From Sedimenticola sp. (GTDB taxonomy: Bacteria; Pseudomonadota; Gammaproteobacteria; Chromatiales; Chromatiaceae): a stretch of DNA of 33,182 bases. The stretch is taken from contig JALVEW010000208.1 of the NCBI GenBank assembly GCA_027030425.1, forward strand, positions 1 to 33,182, written 5' to 3'. A program made the position numbers and the translations under genes. Shown piece after piece: positions 16,504 to 24,907 of the stretch (position 1 is the first letter of the stretch; the number at the start of each line of letters is the position of its first letter). Below the pieces are notes generated by a model. It searched no databases. It worked only from the letters and a program-made list of their open reading frames with translations, and was not told where the DNA came from.

Positions 16504-16537
16504 GCCCTGCCCGTTCTGGGAATGCGCGATCACGACA

Positions 16538-17281
16538 TCAGTTCTCCAGCCAGCGCTGCAAGGGATCGATGGCCTGGTGACGGGTCAGATCCACCTGCAG
16601 GGGAGTAATGGACACATAGCCATGGCGCAGGGCATGAAAATCCGTGCCCGGCCCGGCGTCCTGCTCCGGCCCGGCGGGTCCAACCCAGTAAATCGGACGC
16701 CCTCGGGGATCCAGTTCCCGAACCACGGGTTCCGCCTTGTGACGATGGCCGAGGCGGGTAATGCGAAAGCCCTGGATCTCTTCCATGGGCAGATCCGGCA
16801 CATTCACGTTGAGGATGGATTCAGCCGCCAGCGGCTTGCGCTGCAGGCGCTGGATAAGCTGCAGCGCCACCTGCGCGCCGGTTTCGAAATGCCGGGGCGA
16901 ATGAGAGGCCATGGACACGGCCATGGCGGGATAGCCGAGAAAACGCCCTTCGGTGGCAGCCGCCACTGTCCCGGAATAAATCACGTCATCTCCCATATTG
17001 GCGCCAGCATTGATGCCAGCCACGACCATGTCCGGTTCCTCGTCCAGCAGGCCGGTGATGGCAAGGTGCACGCAGTCCGTGGGGGTGCCTTCCACCCGGA
17101 TGAAGCCGTCATCCATGCTGTGAGCGCGAATGGGCATTTCCAGGGTCAGCGAATTGCTGGCGCCACTACGATCCCGGTCCGGTGCCACTACCACCACTTC
17201 CGCCACCGTCTCCAAAACCGCCGCCAGCGCCTTCAGCCCCGGCGCCTGGTAGCCGTCGTCATTGCTCAACAGTATTCGCAT
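16538..17281 (-). CDS. surE: 5'/3'-nucleotidase SurE
   Basis: This 247-residue protein is predicted to be a metal-dependent phosphatase acting on nucleoside monophosphates and short polyphosphates. The N-terminal [14 protein letters not shown] carries the metal-binding Asp8-Asp9. The SGASNS motif and the conserved [27 protein letters not shown] follow. The length is typical. It heads the surE-pcm-yqaA-nlpD-rpoS cluster and is divergent from the Smr gene across a 99-bp gap. In E. coli truD lies immediately upstream of surE, but here truD is about 1.7 kb away, beyond two plus-strand genes. Confidence 0.95.
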   Translation of the reverse strand: MRILLSNDDGYQAPGLKALAAVLETVAEVVVVAPDRDRSGASNSLTLEMPIRAHSMDDGFIRVEGTPTDCVHLAITGLLDEEPDMVVAGINAGANMGDDVIYSGTVAAATEGRFLGYPAMAVSMASHSPRHFETGAQVALQLIQRLQRKPLAAESILNVNVPDLPMEEIQGFRITRLGHRHKAEPVVRELDPRGRPIYWVGPAGPEQDAGPGTDFHALRHGYVSITPLQVDLTRHQAIDPLQRWLEN

Positions 17282-17368
17282 CGCGCAATTTTAACCGAAA
17301 CGGGCCTGGGCCACACAATGAATACCCCTCCAAGAACGCGCCGCCCGGGCAGCCCGATACAGGTCGGG

Positions 17369-17374
17369 TATAAT
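17369..17374 (+). promoter_or_regulatory. Candidate -10 box for the Smr gene
   Basis: A perfect TATAAT lies 7 bp before the ATG of the Smr gene. Transcription from it would start at or next to the ATG, giving a leaderless or nearly leaderless mRNA. No good TTGACA-like -35 box is seen at the expected spacing, so support is limited. Confidence 0.4.
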
Positions 17375-17380
17375 TCCTGC

Positions 17381-17908
17381 ATGAATTCCAGAGACAAAGA
17401 ATCCGACGATGAGTTCAGTGTTTTCCGCGAGGCCATGCAGGGTGTAAAACCCCTGGAACACAACCGGGCTTCACCCTGGAAGCAGCGCAGGCGCCCGGTT
17501 CCCCTGGAGCCACGCGGGGAAGAAGCGCCGGGGGAGGAGTTCGCAGACACCCAGGAAGACACTCCGGATTTCCTGGAATTTCGCCGCCCGGGCATTCAAC
17601 ATCGCCTGTGGTCGGACCTGCGGCGTGGCGTGCTGGAGCCGGAGGCCACCTTGGACTTGCATGGCATGCGCGTCCACGATGCGCGCCAGGCCCTGGGACA
17701 GTTTCTGAACCAGAGCATCAGCGCCAGGCGGCGTTGTGTGCGCATCATCCACGGCAAGGGTCGGGGTTCTTCGCATCAGCCCGTGCTGAAACAACGCATC
17801 AATCAATGGCTGCCACAAAAAAAGGAAGTGCTGGCTTTCTGTTCCGCGCCACGCTGGGATGGAGGCACCGGAGCCGTCTATGTCCTGCTTTCCCGCAAAT
17901 GGGGCTGA
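17381..17908 (+). CDS. Smr domain protein (YfcN/SmrB-like)
   Basis: This 175-residue protein has an acidic/basic N-terminal region (residues 1-85) and a C-terminal Smr domain (about 88-172). Smr motifs are LDLHGMRVHDARQAL and VRIIHGKG, with CSAPRWDGGTGAVYVLL near the end. The family consists of small endonucleases related to the MutS2 C-terminus. SmrB of E. coli cleaves mRNA at collided ribosomes, and the N-terminal extension resembles that group. The frame extends far upstream, but that part is antisense to surE. The ATG at 17381 fits the family start (DEFSVFREAMQG). No Shine-Dalgarno sequence is visible. Confidence 0.9.
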   Translation: MNSRDKESDDEFSVFREAMQGVKPLEHNRASPWKQRRRPVPLEPRGEEAPGEEFADTQEDTPDFLEFRRPGIQHRLWSDLRRGVLEPEATLDLHGMRVHDARQALGQFLNQSISARRRCVRIIHGKGRGSSHQPVLKQRINQWLPQKKEVLAFCSAPRWDGGTGAVYVLLSRKWG

Positions 17909-18090
17909 TTTTGATACCTCCGATTCAACGCCCCTCATTAACAGGCCCCTGAAAAATACCGTTTTCCGACACCCTATATACGACACAAGACTGTGCCACG
18001 CCTTTCCATGATGGCCGGCCATTGAAAGTGGAAGACCGGCTTGCCGCTTCTGGGGTTGAAATAACCCTGTTTTTTACCCCTCCTGACAAC

Positions 18091-18120
18091 TTCACAAAAA
18101 CCAGTGCCAGCGAATAGAAT
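18091..18120 (+). promoter_or_regulatory. Candidate sigma-70-type promoter for the CZB gene
   Basis: TTCACA at 18091-18096 and TAGAAT at 18115-18120 are separated by 18 bp. If used, it would give a leader of roughly 220 bases that includes the hairpins at 18210-18249. Both hexamers deviate from consensus, so this is only a candidate. Confidence 0.3.
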
Positions 18121-18230
18121 CTTCCCCTTGGCGAAGCCAAAACGGATATGCCGGCTACCCCGCTGGCCGCGGACACAAACGCTTTTCCACCTCCAAGAGG
18201 AGGTTACGGCAGGCGCCTGTTACCGACACA

Positions 18231-18249
18231 CAAGGGTGTATCACCCTTG
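18231..18249 (+). other. Hairpin in the CZB gene leader
   Basis: CAAGGGTG and CACCCTTG form a perfect 8-bp stem with a 3-base loop TAT. It is not followed by a T run, so it is not a standard terminator. It could stabilise the leader or act in regulation. Confidence 0.5.
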
Positions 18250-18348
18250 AAAGCTGTAGAAAACCGGGGCAAGAGAAGAAGCTCCCTATCCCAACCAGAA
18301 CAGCGGAAACGTCAACAACAAGTCAAGTTTCATCAACAGAGGAAACCA

Positions 18349-18807
18349 ATGCTGGATAAGAAGAACGAAATCATCAAGAAACTCCGGGATGCAAAAAAGG
18401 CGCACCGGCGTTGGGTAAGCAACGCCCAGACCCTTGCCCAGGGCGTACCCGTAAAAAACGACCAACTCCCTCTCAATGAAACTGAATGCGGGTTTGGAAG
18501 CTGGTACTATGGCGAGGGTCAGGCGTTGCGCAAGCAGCCTGTCTTTCGGGCCATCGAAGCGCCCCATACGGCGCTCCACGCCACTTATCTGCAGATATTC
18601 AACCTCCTCTTTCGTGAACGCAAGGTCGGGCTGTTCGGCCGGCTGCTGGGAAAAAAGGCGGAACCCACTCCCGCGGAACTCGATGAGGCAAAACGTCTGA
18701 TTTCCGTGCTGAACGGGGAATCCCTGAAGATCATGGACCTGCTGGATTCACTGGAAGACGTCATCGTTTCCATGGATGAAACAGAATTCAGGAACCTGTT
18801 TTTCTGA
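18349..18807 (+). CDS. Stand-alone CZB (chemoreceptor zinc-binding) domain protein
   Basis: This 152-residue soluble protein starts at ATG 18349, with AGAGGA just upstream. It matches the CZB pattern residue by residue: H19-x-x-W22, then C47-x-F-G-x-W52, then H73-x-x-x-H77, the 3-His/1-Cys zinc site. CZB domains usually sit at the C-terminus of chemoreceptors or the N-terminus of diguanylate cyclases such as DgcZ and sense zinc. Here there is no fused output domain, only a helical C-terminal segment (about 90-152). It may be a free zinc- or oxidant-responsive regulator acting in trans; no partner lies nearby. It is followed by repeat element (c). Confidence 0.82.
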   Translation: MLDKKNEIIKKLRDAKKAHRRWVSNAQTLAQGVPVKNDQLPLNETECGFGSWYYGEGQALRKQPVFRAIEAPHTALHATYLQIFNLLFRERKVGLFGRLLGKKAEPTPAELDEAKRLISVLNGESLKIMDLLDSLEDVIVSMDETEFRNLFF

Positions 18808-18821
18808 ATCTGACAACCTTA

Positions 18822-18889
18822 GGGGTCGGAGTCAAATCACCCCAAGTCCTTGAATCATCATGGCATCGCCCTGATTTGACTCCGACCCC
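18822..18889. repeat. Palindrome-ended repeat element (c)
   Basis: The element is 68 bp. The arms AGGGGTCGGAGTCAAATCA (18821-18839) and the complement at 18872-18890 pair perfectly over 19 bp. It lies between the convergent CZB and truD genes, 14 bp after the CZB stop. A separate GC-rich stem (CCCCCG/CGGGGG, around 18906-18921) follows, but it lacks a T tract in either direction. Confidence 0.88.
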
Positions 18890-18943
18890 TGAGGTTAGGC
18901 CCCCTCCCCCGCGAGCGGGGGGAAAGAGTTACTTAGTTCAGCT

Positions 18944-19963
18944 TCAGCCCAGCAGTTCCCGCATGACCACAGTGGCATAACTCCCGCGAGGGAGGAAAAA
19001 CGCCATTTCCAGAGTGGACGCTTCCAGGTTCCATTCCAGTTCCCCCACCGGCGCGCCCAGAGCCCGCCGGTCGGCTTTCAGGCCAAAACGTTCCAGCCCC
19101 CGGAGCCAGGACGAATGCGGGGACAGTACCGAGACTTCCAGGTCCAGGGCGGCGCCCTCGGGTTTCAAGGCCCGGGAAGGGGCGCCGCACAGTGGCCCGG
19201 TCACGAACACTTCCTGACGATGCAGGCGTTCCACCAGTTCCTCGTCCGCCTCGGCACGGAACTGGGCGCCGCCGGCCCGCTGCATCACATCGCCTTCCAG
19301 CGACCGGTTCCAGCTGCCCCGGCGCACCCGTTCCGCCAACACCAGGTTGAACAGCCAGGAGCGGGCGGCGGACAACCAGATGCCGCGTTTGTCCCGGCGC
19401 GCTTTCTTCAGCTCGCCGGCAAAGAGGGCCTGGGCCCGTTGCAGGTTACTTCCTTCGCGGCCGAAACGCTGGCTGCCGAAATAGTTGGGAACACCCCCGG
19501 CGCCGATCTGTTCCAGACGCTGCCGCAGCAGCACCGCATCACCCTGAAAGTCATGTATGCGCAACAGGAAATGATTGCCCCTCAGCGTGCCCCGGCGCAA
19601 CTTGCGGTGATGGCGCCGGGCATCCAGAACCCGCAGGTTGTCTCCCTCCAGGGCGCGCCAGTCGGGTTCCGCCTTGCCGGGGAGATGTATGGAGAAGGTC
19701 TGGGTAGTGACAGCCACCCGGTCCTTGAGGCCCGCGTAACTCACATCCCGCTGGCGCACGCCGGCCAGGCGGGCGATATGCCCGGCCACTTCCTGGGTAT
19801 TGAGATTACGCTTGCGGACCTTCAGCAGTACATGCTCGCCGGTGCCGGAGGGCTCCAGGCCAAGATCCTCGATCACCTGGAAATCCTCGGGTGTGGCCCT
19901 GAGGCTACCGTTGCCCGCAGGGCCGCCCCAGGCCCGGGGCAGCACCGCCACCGGGTCACTCAT
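18944..19963 (-). CDS. truD: tRNA pseudouridine(13) synthase TruD
   Basis: This 339-residue enzyme is predicted to isomerise U13 of tRNA-Glu to pseudouridine. The catalytic motif [13 protein letters not shown] has its Asp at residue 81. The TruD-specific [11 protein letters not shown] and [16 protein letters not shown] motifs follow. The ATG at 19963 (MSDPVAV) was chosen because the family begins there; it overlaps the ispF end by 8 bp. The frame is open 12 codons further. It is the last gene of the long minus-strand unit, with no clear terminator after it. Confidence 0.95.
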   Translation of the reverse strand: MSDPVAVLPRAWGGPAGNGSLRATPEDFQVIEDLGLEPSGTGEHVLLKVRKRNLNTQEVAGHIARLAGVRQRDVSYAGLKDRVAVTTQTFSIHLPGKAEPDWRALEGDNLRVLDARRHHRKLRRGTLRGNHFLLRIHDFQGDAVLLRQRLEQIGAGGVPNYFGSQRFGREGSNLQRAQALFAGELKKARRDKRGIWLSAARSWLFNLVLAERVRRGSWNRSLEGDVMQRAGGAQFRAEADEELVERLHRQEVFVTGPLCGAPSRALKPEGAALDLEVSVLSPHSSWLRGLERFGLKADRRALGAPVGELEWNLEASTLEMAFFLPRGSYATVVMRELLG

Positions 19964-20444
19964 GCAGCAGCACCACGGCGTGAGCGGCAATGCCCTCACC
20001 CCGCCCGGTAAAGCCCATCTTTTCCGTGGTCGTGGCCTTCACGTTAACCCGCGTGACAGCCACTTCCAGATCGTCGGCCAGCCGTTCCCGCATCAGGGCG
20101 ATATGCTCACCCAGACGAGGCCGCTGGGCGATCACCGTGGCGTCCACGTTGCCCACCGTCAGCCCGGCCTCCCCCAAGGAACTGACCACCTTGCGCAGCA
20201 GGACGCGGCTGTCCACATCCTTCCAGGCCGCCTCCGTATCGGGAAAATGACGCCCGATGTCTCCGAGTCCCGCCGCGCCCAGCAGGGCGTCACACAGGGC
20301 ATGGATGAGCACGTCACCGTCGGAATGGGCGATCAGTCCCTGGTCATGGGGAATGCTCACGCCGCCGAGAACCACATGATCACCGTGGCCGAAACGGTGG
20401 GCGTCGTAGCCATGACCAATACGGATGTTGCTTCCGTTGGGCAT
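19956..20444 (-). CDS. ispF: 2-C-methyl-D-erythritol 2,4-cyclodiphosphate synthase
   Basis: This 162-residue MEP-pathway enzyme forms the cyclic diphosphate and releases CMP. Metal ligands are visible in GYDAHRF (D14, H16) and [11 protein letters not shown] (H48), with the C-terminal [19 protein letters not shown] typical of the family. The start is one base after the der stop, and the end overlaps truD. The usual partner ispD is not next to it here; instead der is directly upstream. Confidence 0.96.
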   Translation of the reverse strand: MPNGSNIRIGHGYDAHRFGHGDHVVLGGVSIPHDQGLIAHSDGDVLIHALCDALLGAAGLGDIGRHFPDTEAAWKDVDSRVLLRKVVSSLGEAGLTVGNVDATVIAQRPRLGEHIALMRERLADDLEVAVTRVNVKATTTEKMGFTGRGEGIAAHAVVLLHE

Positions 20445-20445
20445 G

Positions 20446-21834
20446 TTATTTCCGCTTGACGTGTTTCATCAGCCGCCGCCGCTTGTGCTGCTGACGGGGG
20501 GTGAGCTTGTTGCGCCGCCCCTTGAAGGGATTGTCACCAGTGCGGAACTCAATGCGCACCGGGGTGCCCCATAGTTTGAAGGCCTTGCGGAAGCGGTTTA
20601 CCAGGTAGCGCTGGTAGCTGGCGGGCACGGCGTCGGTCTGGTTGCCATGGATGACGATGATGGGTGGATTCTTGCCGCCCTGGTGCGCATAGCGCAGCTT
20701 GATGCGCCGCCCCCGGGCAAGGGGAGGCTGATGCTCCATCACCGCCTGTTCGAGGATATTGGTGAGATCCGACGTCTTGAGATCGGAAACCGCAGCCGAA
20801 TAGGCGGCATCCACTGCTTTCATCAAATGCCCTACCCCGGTGCCGTGCAGGGCGGAGATGAACATCACCTCGGCAAAGGACAGAAAAGGAAGCTTGCGCT
20901 CCAGCTCGGACTTGATGCGCTCCCGCTCATCACTCTGCAGGCCGTCCCACTTGTTTATCACCACCACCAGGGCGCGGCCGCTGTCCACCACGTGGCCAGC
21001 CAGGGTGGCATCCTGCTCGGATATGCCCTGGTGGGCGTCCAGCACCAGCAACACCACGTTGGCGGCTTCCATGGCCTGCAGGGTCTTGATGATGCTGAAC
21101 TTCTCTATGGCTTCGTTGATGCGCGCCCGGCGGCGCACCCCGGCGGTGTCGATGAGGGTATAACTTCGCCCTTGGTGCTCGAAGGGCACGCGGATACTGT
21201 CCCTGGTGGTGCCCGGCTTGTCGAAGGCCACCAGGCGTTCTTCCCCCAGCAGCCGGTTGATGAGAGTGGACTTGCCCACGTTGGGCCGGCCCACCACGGC
21301 GATCTGCACCCCGCCACCTTCCTCTTCCGGGATTTCCTCGACGGGCGGCAGGGTATCGAGAACCTGGTTGACCAGAGGCTTGACACCCCGTCCGTGGGCT
21401 GCGGAGATCGCCACGGGCTCTCCCAGCCCCAGGGCATGGAACTCGGCCGCCGCCACATCCCTGTCCAGGGATTCGGACTTGTTGGCCACCACGGTAATGG
21501 GCTTGCCCGTCTTGCGCAGCTCGGCGGCAATCTGCTCGTCGGCGCCCGCCAGGCCTTCCCTCGCATCCACCAGGTAGAACACATGATCCGCTTCTTCGAT
21601 GGCCAGGCGCACCTGCCTGTCCATGAGCACTTCCACGCCTTCCTTTTCGCCGCTGATGCCCCCCGTATCCACCACCAGGTAGGGACGACTGCCCAGACGC
21701 CCCACCCCGTACTGGCGATCACGGGTCAGCCCGGGCTGATCCGCCACCAGGGCGTCGCGGCTACGGGTGAGACGATTGAAGAGCGTGGACTTGCCGACGT
21801 TGGGGCGGCCCACCAGGGCAATGACGGGAAGCAT
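20446..21834 (-). CDS. der: Ribosome-assembly GTPase Der (EngA)
   Basis: This 462-residue protein has two tandem GTPase domains and a C-terminal KH-like domain. P-loops are GRPNVGKST at about residues 9-17 and 182-190. G3/G4 motifs (DTGG and NKSE; DTAG and NKWD) are present in both domains. The basic tail ([20 protein letters not shown]) is typical. Der is essential for 50S subunit maturation. It follows bamB after 3 bp and precedes ispF after 1 bp, so it is clearly in the same transcription unit. Confidence 0.97.
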   Translation of the reverse strand: MLPVIALVGRPNVGKSTLFNRLTRSRDALVADQPGLTRDRQYGVGRLGSRPYLVVDTGGISGEKEGVEVLMDRQVRLAIEEADHVFYLVDAREGLAGADEQIAAELRKTGKPITVVANKSESLDRDVAAAEFHALGLGEPVAISAAHGRGVKPLVNQVLDTLPPVEEIPEEEGGGVQIAVVGRPNVGKSTLINRLLGEERLVAFDKPGTTRDSIRVPFEHQGRSYTLIDTAGVRRRARINEAIEKFSIIKTLQAMEAANVVLLVLDAHQGISEQDATLAGHVVDSGRALVVVINKWDGLQSDERERIKSELERKLPFLSFAEVMFISALHGTGVGHLMKAVDAAYSAAVSDLKTSDLTNILEQAVMEHQPPLARGRRIKLRYAHQGGKNPPIIVIHGNQTDAVPASYQRYLVNRFRKAFKLWGTPVRIEFRTGDNPFKGRRNKLTPRQQHKRRRLMKHVKRK

Positions 21835-21837
21835 ATG

Positions 21838-23007
21838 CTAATCTTCCGGCAGCCCCAGTGAAACCAGCCGGCCATCACTGGTGAGAATATAGAGCACATC
21901 ATCCACCGCCACCGGTGGCGCGACGATGGCGTCGCCTATGTCCATGCGGGCTGCCATGGAACCATCGGCGGAAGACAGCCAGTGCAGGTAGCCTTCGAAA
22001 TCACCCACCACGGTATAGTCGCCCTGGATGGCCGGTGCGGTGAGGGCCCGGTTTCGCAGCGCCTGCTGGCGCCAGCGCGCCGAGCCAGAATCCGGGTCCA
22101 GGGACCAGACGTTCCCCTGAGCATCGGTGACCGCCAACTGCTGCCAGTTGGCCGCCATGTTGTTGTACACCGACATCTCCCGTTTCCAGAATATCTTGCC
22201 ACTGCCTTCGCCCATGGCCGCCACGTCGCCCTGGTAGGCGGCGCCATAAACCGTACCGCTGTAGACCAGGGGATCGGCATCCACATCCACCATGCGTTCC
22301 AGGTCGGAACGGCCACTGGGCAATGTGACATGCTGTTCCCATTCCACCAGTCCGGTATCCAGGGCCAGGGCAACCATTTTGCCACCCGCCAGCCCACAAT
22401 ACACCGTGCCACTGCTGATGACGGGACTGCTGCTGCCACGCAGGGTAAGCACCGGCACCTTGTGATCGTAAATCCAGAGCTGTTCGCCATCAGGGGCATT
22501 CAAGCCGTAAAGCTTCCCATCCGCGGTGTGCACCACGACCACCTCATCACCCACTGCCGGCGCGGCCAGGATTTCACTGCTCAGGTCCTTGCGCCAGCGC
22601 TCCTCACCCGACTCCACCGAGAAAGCTGCTACCTGGGCTTCGCTGGTGCCAATGACGACGAGATCATCACCCACCCCCGGACCGGCGGACGCGGGCAGCC
22701 CTGTCTCCACCAGCCAGGACTGTACACCGGTTTCCGCATCCAGGGCACGCAAACTGCCTTCCGCGTCAACCACGTAGACCATGCCATCCCGCACCGCGGG
22801 CATAAGTCGGTTGTAGGCCGTCCCCGTGTCGCCGATATCCAGGCTCCAGCGCAGCTGCGGCTTGACCACGGGAGTGAAATCCACCAGTTCCGCGGGTTCC
22901 AGGGCGGGATCATCACCACCAAACCAGGTAGTGGGATCCGCCATGGTGCCGCAGCCGGCAAGCATCGCTGCAAGCAAGGGCAACAGGAGCCAGCGAGTCA
23001 TGTTCAT
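21838..23007 (-). CDS. bamB: Outer-membrane assembly lipoprotein BamB
   Basis: This 389-residue lipoprotein has a signal peptide ending in the lipobox LAGC (Cys19). It is followed by about eight PQQ-like beta-propeller repeats, for example GMVYVVDAEGSLRALDAETG and DGKLYGLNAPDGEQLW. BamB is a periplasmic scaffold of the BAM complex that inserts outer-membrane beta-barrels. The length matches E. coli (392 aa). It abuts yfgM on one side and der on the other, the standard order in gammaproteobacteria. Confidence 0.95.
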   Translation of the reverse strand: MNMTRWLLLPLLAAMLAGCGTMADPTTWFGGDDPALEPAELVDFTPVVKPQLRWSLDIGDTGTAYNRLMPAVRDGMVYVVDAEGSLRALDAETGVQSWLVETGLPASAGPGVGDDLVVIGTSEAQVAAFSVESGEERWRKDLSSEILAAPAVGDEVVVVHTADGKLYGLNAPDGEQLWIYDHKVPVLTLRGSSSPVISSGTVYCGLAGGKMVALALDTGLVEWEQHVTLPSGRSDLERMVDVDADPLVYSGTVYGAAYQGDVAAMGEGSGKIFWKREMSVYNNMAANWQQLAVTDAQGNVWSLDPDSGSARWRQQALRNRALTAPAIQGDYTVVGDFEGYLHWLSSADGSMAARMDIGDAIVAPPVAVDDVLYILTSDGRLVSLGLPED

Positions 23008-23628
23008 CTAACCACCCAGCTCCATCAGCTTCATGCGCACCAGGGTCGGATTGCTCACCCCTTTCTCCAGCGCCCTGGAAAAATCACTGCGCGCGCCCTG
23101 CCGGTCGCCTCGGGCCAGCTTGACTTCCGCCTGTATGCTGAGGAACTCACCCATCCAGGAATCGTCTGCCGGGTTGGCCGCCAGGGTGGATGCCTCGTCC
23201 AGTTTGTCCATATCCAGCAGCAGGCGCGCCAGGCGCACCTTCGCCAGCTTGCCGATGGCCTCGTCACCGGCGTTGTCCATCACCCACTGCAGGCGGATCC
23301 TGGCCTTGTCCTTGTCCCCGGCCTCGAGCTGCAGGCGGGCAAGGTCCAGAGCGGTGAACAGGGCATAGGTGGACCCCTGGTACTCTTTCATCAGGGCTTC
23401 ACCGCGTTGTACCGCAGCATCCAGGTCACCGCCACGCGCCGCCTGGGCAAATCCTTCGTAGCTGGCCGAGGCGTTTTCCGCCTGTATACGCTGGTATTCC
23501 ATCCAGCCCTTGCCGCCACCGACCACCGCCAGTCCCAGCACGATGCCGCCTATGGCCCACTTGCCATTTTCCTTCCACCATTTCTTCAGGGCTTCGACCT
23601 GTTCTTCTTCCGTCTGATAGGTACTCAC
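23008..23628 (-). CDS. yfgM: YfgM-like ancillary SecYEG/periplasmic chaperone protein
   Basis: This 206-residue protein begins at GTG 23628, with GGAG upstream in TTGGAGAG. A TTG at 23643 is also in frame. A short cytoplasmic N-terminus (TEEEQVEALKKWWKENGKW) is followed by one transmembrane helix (about residues 24-42) and TPR-like repeats in the periplasm. In E. coli YfgM associates with SecYEG and PpiD and helps periplasmic folding. It lies 4 bp after the hisS stop and abuts bamB, as expected for this family. Confidence 0.93.
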   Translation of the reverse strand: MSTYQTEEEQVEALKKWWKENGKWAIGGIVLGLAVVGGGKGWMEYQRIQAENASASYEGFAQAARGGDLDAAVQRGEALMKEYQGSTYALFTALDLARLQLEAGDKDKARIRLQWVMDNAGDEAIGKLAKVRLARLLLDMDKLDEASTLAANPADDSWMGEFLSIQAEVKLARGDRQGARSDFSRALEKGVSNPTLVRMKLMELGG

Positions 23629-23632
23629 TCGA

Positions 23633-24907
23633 TTACTCTCCAATCTCTTCTTTCAGAAACGCTGCCAGCTGGTCATGGGCCAGGGAAATCTGCTCCCGCT
23701 GTTCCCGCAGCCACTTGACGCCCACCTGCTGCTGCTGCAATTCGTCTTCACCCAGGATCAGCGCCACCCGGGCACCACTCCGGTCCGCTTTTTTGAACTG
23801 GGACTTGAAGCTGCCCCCGCCACAGTTTACCTGCAATCTCAGGCCGGGCAAGGCATTGCGCAGGGCCTCGGCCAGCACCAGCCCCGGCGCCTGTGCCTGA
23901 TCGCCGGCCAGCACCAGGTACACATGAGGATCGCCGTCCGTGGGCGCGGTGCCCAGTTCTTCCAGTACGGCCACCACCCGATCAACGCCCATGCCAAAGC
24001 CCACGGCGGGGGTGGACCTGCCCCCCAGCTGTTCCACCAGGCCATCGTAGCGGCCACCGGCACACACGGTTCCCTGGGCCCCCAGCAGATCGGTCACCCA
24101 CTCGAACACGGTGCGGGAATAGTAGTCCAGGCCGCGCACCAGGCGGGTATTGACCACATAGTCCACGCCGGCTGCCTCCAGCCCGGCGGTTATCACCTCG
24201 AAATGCGCCCGGGATTCCTCGCCAAGGTCGTCCATGAGGGCCGGCGCCCCGGCGATGATATCTGCCATGTCGGGATTCTTGGAATCCAGCACCCGCAGGG
24301 GATTGGTCTCCAGGCGGCGCAGGCTGTCCTCGTCCAGCCGATCCCGGTGTCCCCGAAGGTATTCCACCAGGCGCGCCCGGTAAGCCTTGCGCTCTTCCGG
24401 TGTTCCCAAGGTGTTGAGTTGCAGCTCCAGCCCGGGAATACCCAGTTCCTTCCACAGCCTGGCGGTAACCAGAATCACCTCCAGGTCGATATCCGGTCCC
24501 GCCATGCCATAGGCCTCCAGGCCAATCTGCTTGAACTGGCGGTACCTGCCCTTCTGCGGCCGCTCGTGGCGGAACATGGCGCCCTGGTACCATAGACGCT
24601 GCACCTGGTTGTGGAGCAGGCCGTTCTCCATGCAGGCACGCACGCAGCCCGCGGTGCCCTCGGGACGCAGGGTCAGGGAATCACCATTCCTGTCCTCGAA
24701 TGTGTACATCTCCTTCTCGACGATATCCGTAACCTCTCCGATGGAGCGCTTGAACAGCTCGGTCATTTCCAGTACGGGGGTACGGATTTCCCGGTAGGCG
24801 TAAGACTGGAATACCCGTCGCGCGGTGTTTTCCACAAACTGCCACAGGGGTGTCTGCTCGGGGAGTATGTCTCGCATTCCCCGCACTGCCTGAATCTTTT
24901 TGGCCAT
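23633..24907 (-). CDS. hisS: Histidyl-tRNA synthetase
   Basis: This 424-residue class II aminoacyl-tRNA synthetase charges tRNA-His. The N-terminus has [16 protein letters not shown]. Motif 2 is [15 protein letters not shown], and the histidine-specific motif is [14 protein letters not shown]. The C-terminal anticodon-binding domain follows. The length is typical. Its ATG directly follows the TAG of rodZ, so there is no room for ispG, which sits between rodZ and hisS in E. coli. Confidence 0.97.
   Translation of the reverse strand: MAKKIQAVRGMRDILPEQTPLWQFVENTARRVFQSYAYREIRTPVLEMTELFKRSIGEVTDIVEKEMYTFEDRNGDSLTLRPEGTAGCVRACMENGLLHNQVQRLWYQGAMFRHERPQKGRYRQFKQIGLEAYGMAGPDIDLEVILVTARLWKELGIPGLELQLNTLGTPEERKAYRARLVEYLRGHRDRLDEDSLRRLETNPLRVLDSKNPDMADIIAGAPALMDDLGEESRAHFEVITAGLEAAGVDYVVNTRLVRGLDYYSRTVFEWVTDLLGAQGTVCAGGRYDGLVEQLGGRSTPAVGFGMGVDRVVAVLEELGTAPTDGDPHVYLVLAGDQAQAPGLVLAEALRNALPGLRLQVNCGGGSFKSQFKKADRSGARVALILGEDELQQQQVGVKWLREQREQISLAHDQLAAFLKEEIGE

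Larger units (their letters stand above)
17909..18348 (+). other. 440-bp intergenic region, probable leader of the CZB gene
   Basis: No gene is supported here. I see a small stem TTGGC-GAA-GCCAA near 18128-18140, a 10-bp palindrome CAGGCGCCTG (18210-18219) and a strong 8-bp hairpin at 18231-18249. There is a possible promoter at 18091-18120. An open frame from 18148 runs into the CZB gene but looks non-coding (low-complexity basic sequence, no domain). I looked for a c-di-GMP riboswitch consensus and did not find one. Confidence 0.5.

Noticed and set aside
16448-17380. In-frame 311-codon upstream extension of the Smr gene
   Set aside because: It is antisense to surE and pcm, has no domain pattern, and the Smr family N-terminus fits the ATG at 17381.
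17990-18250. Possible c-di-GMP riboswitch upstream of the CZB gene
   Set aside because: I could not find the conserved core of either known class; only simple hairpins are visible.
18148-18348. 67-codon upstream extension of the CZB gene
   Set aside because: Low-complexity basic sequence with no domain; a strong ribosome site precedes the ATG at 18349.
18905-18922. GC-rich stem after truD as a rho-independent terminator
   Set aside because: Strong stem, but no T tract follows on either strand.
21982-23718. 578-codon plus-strand ORF opposite bamB and yfgM
   Set aside because: Antisense shadow without domain signatures; His/Gln-rich composition is typical of such shadows here.
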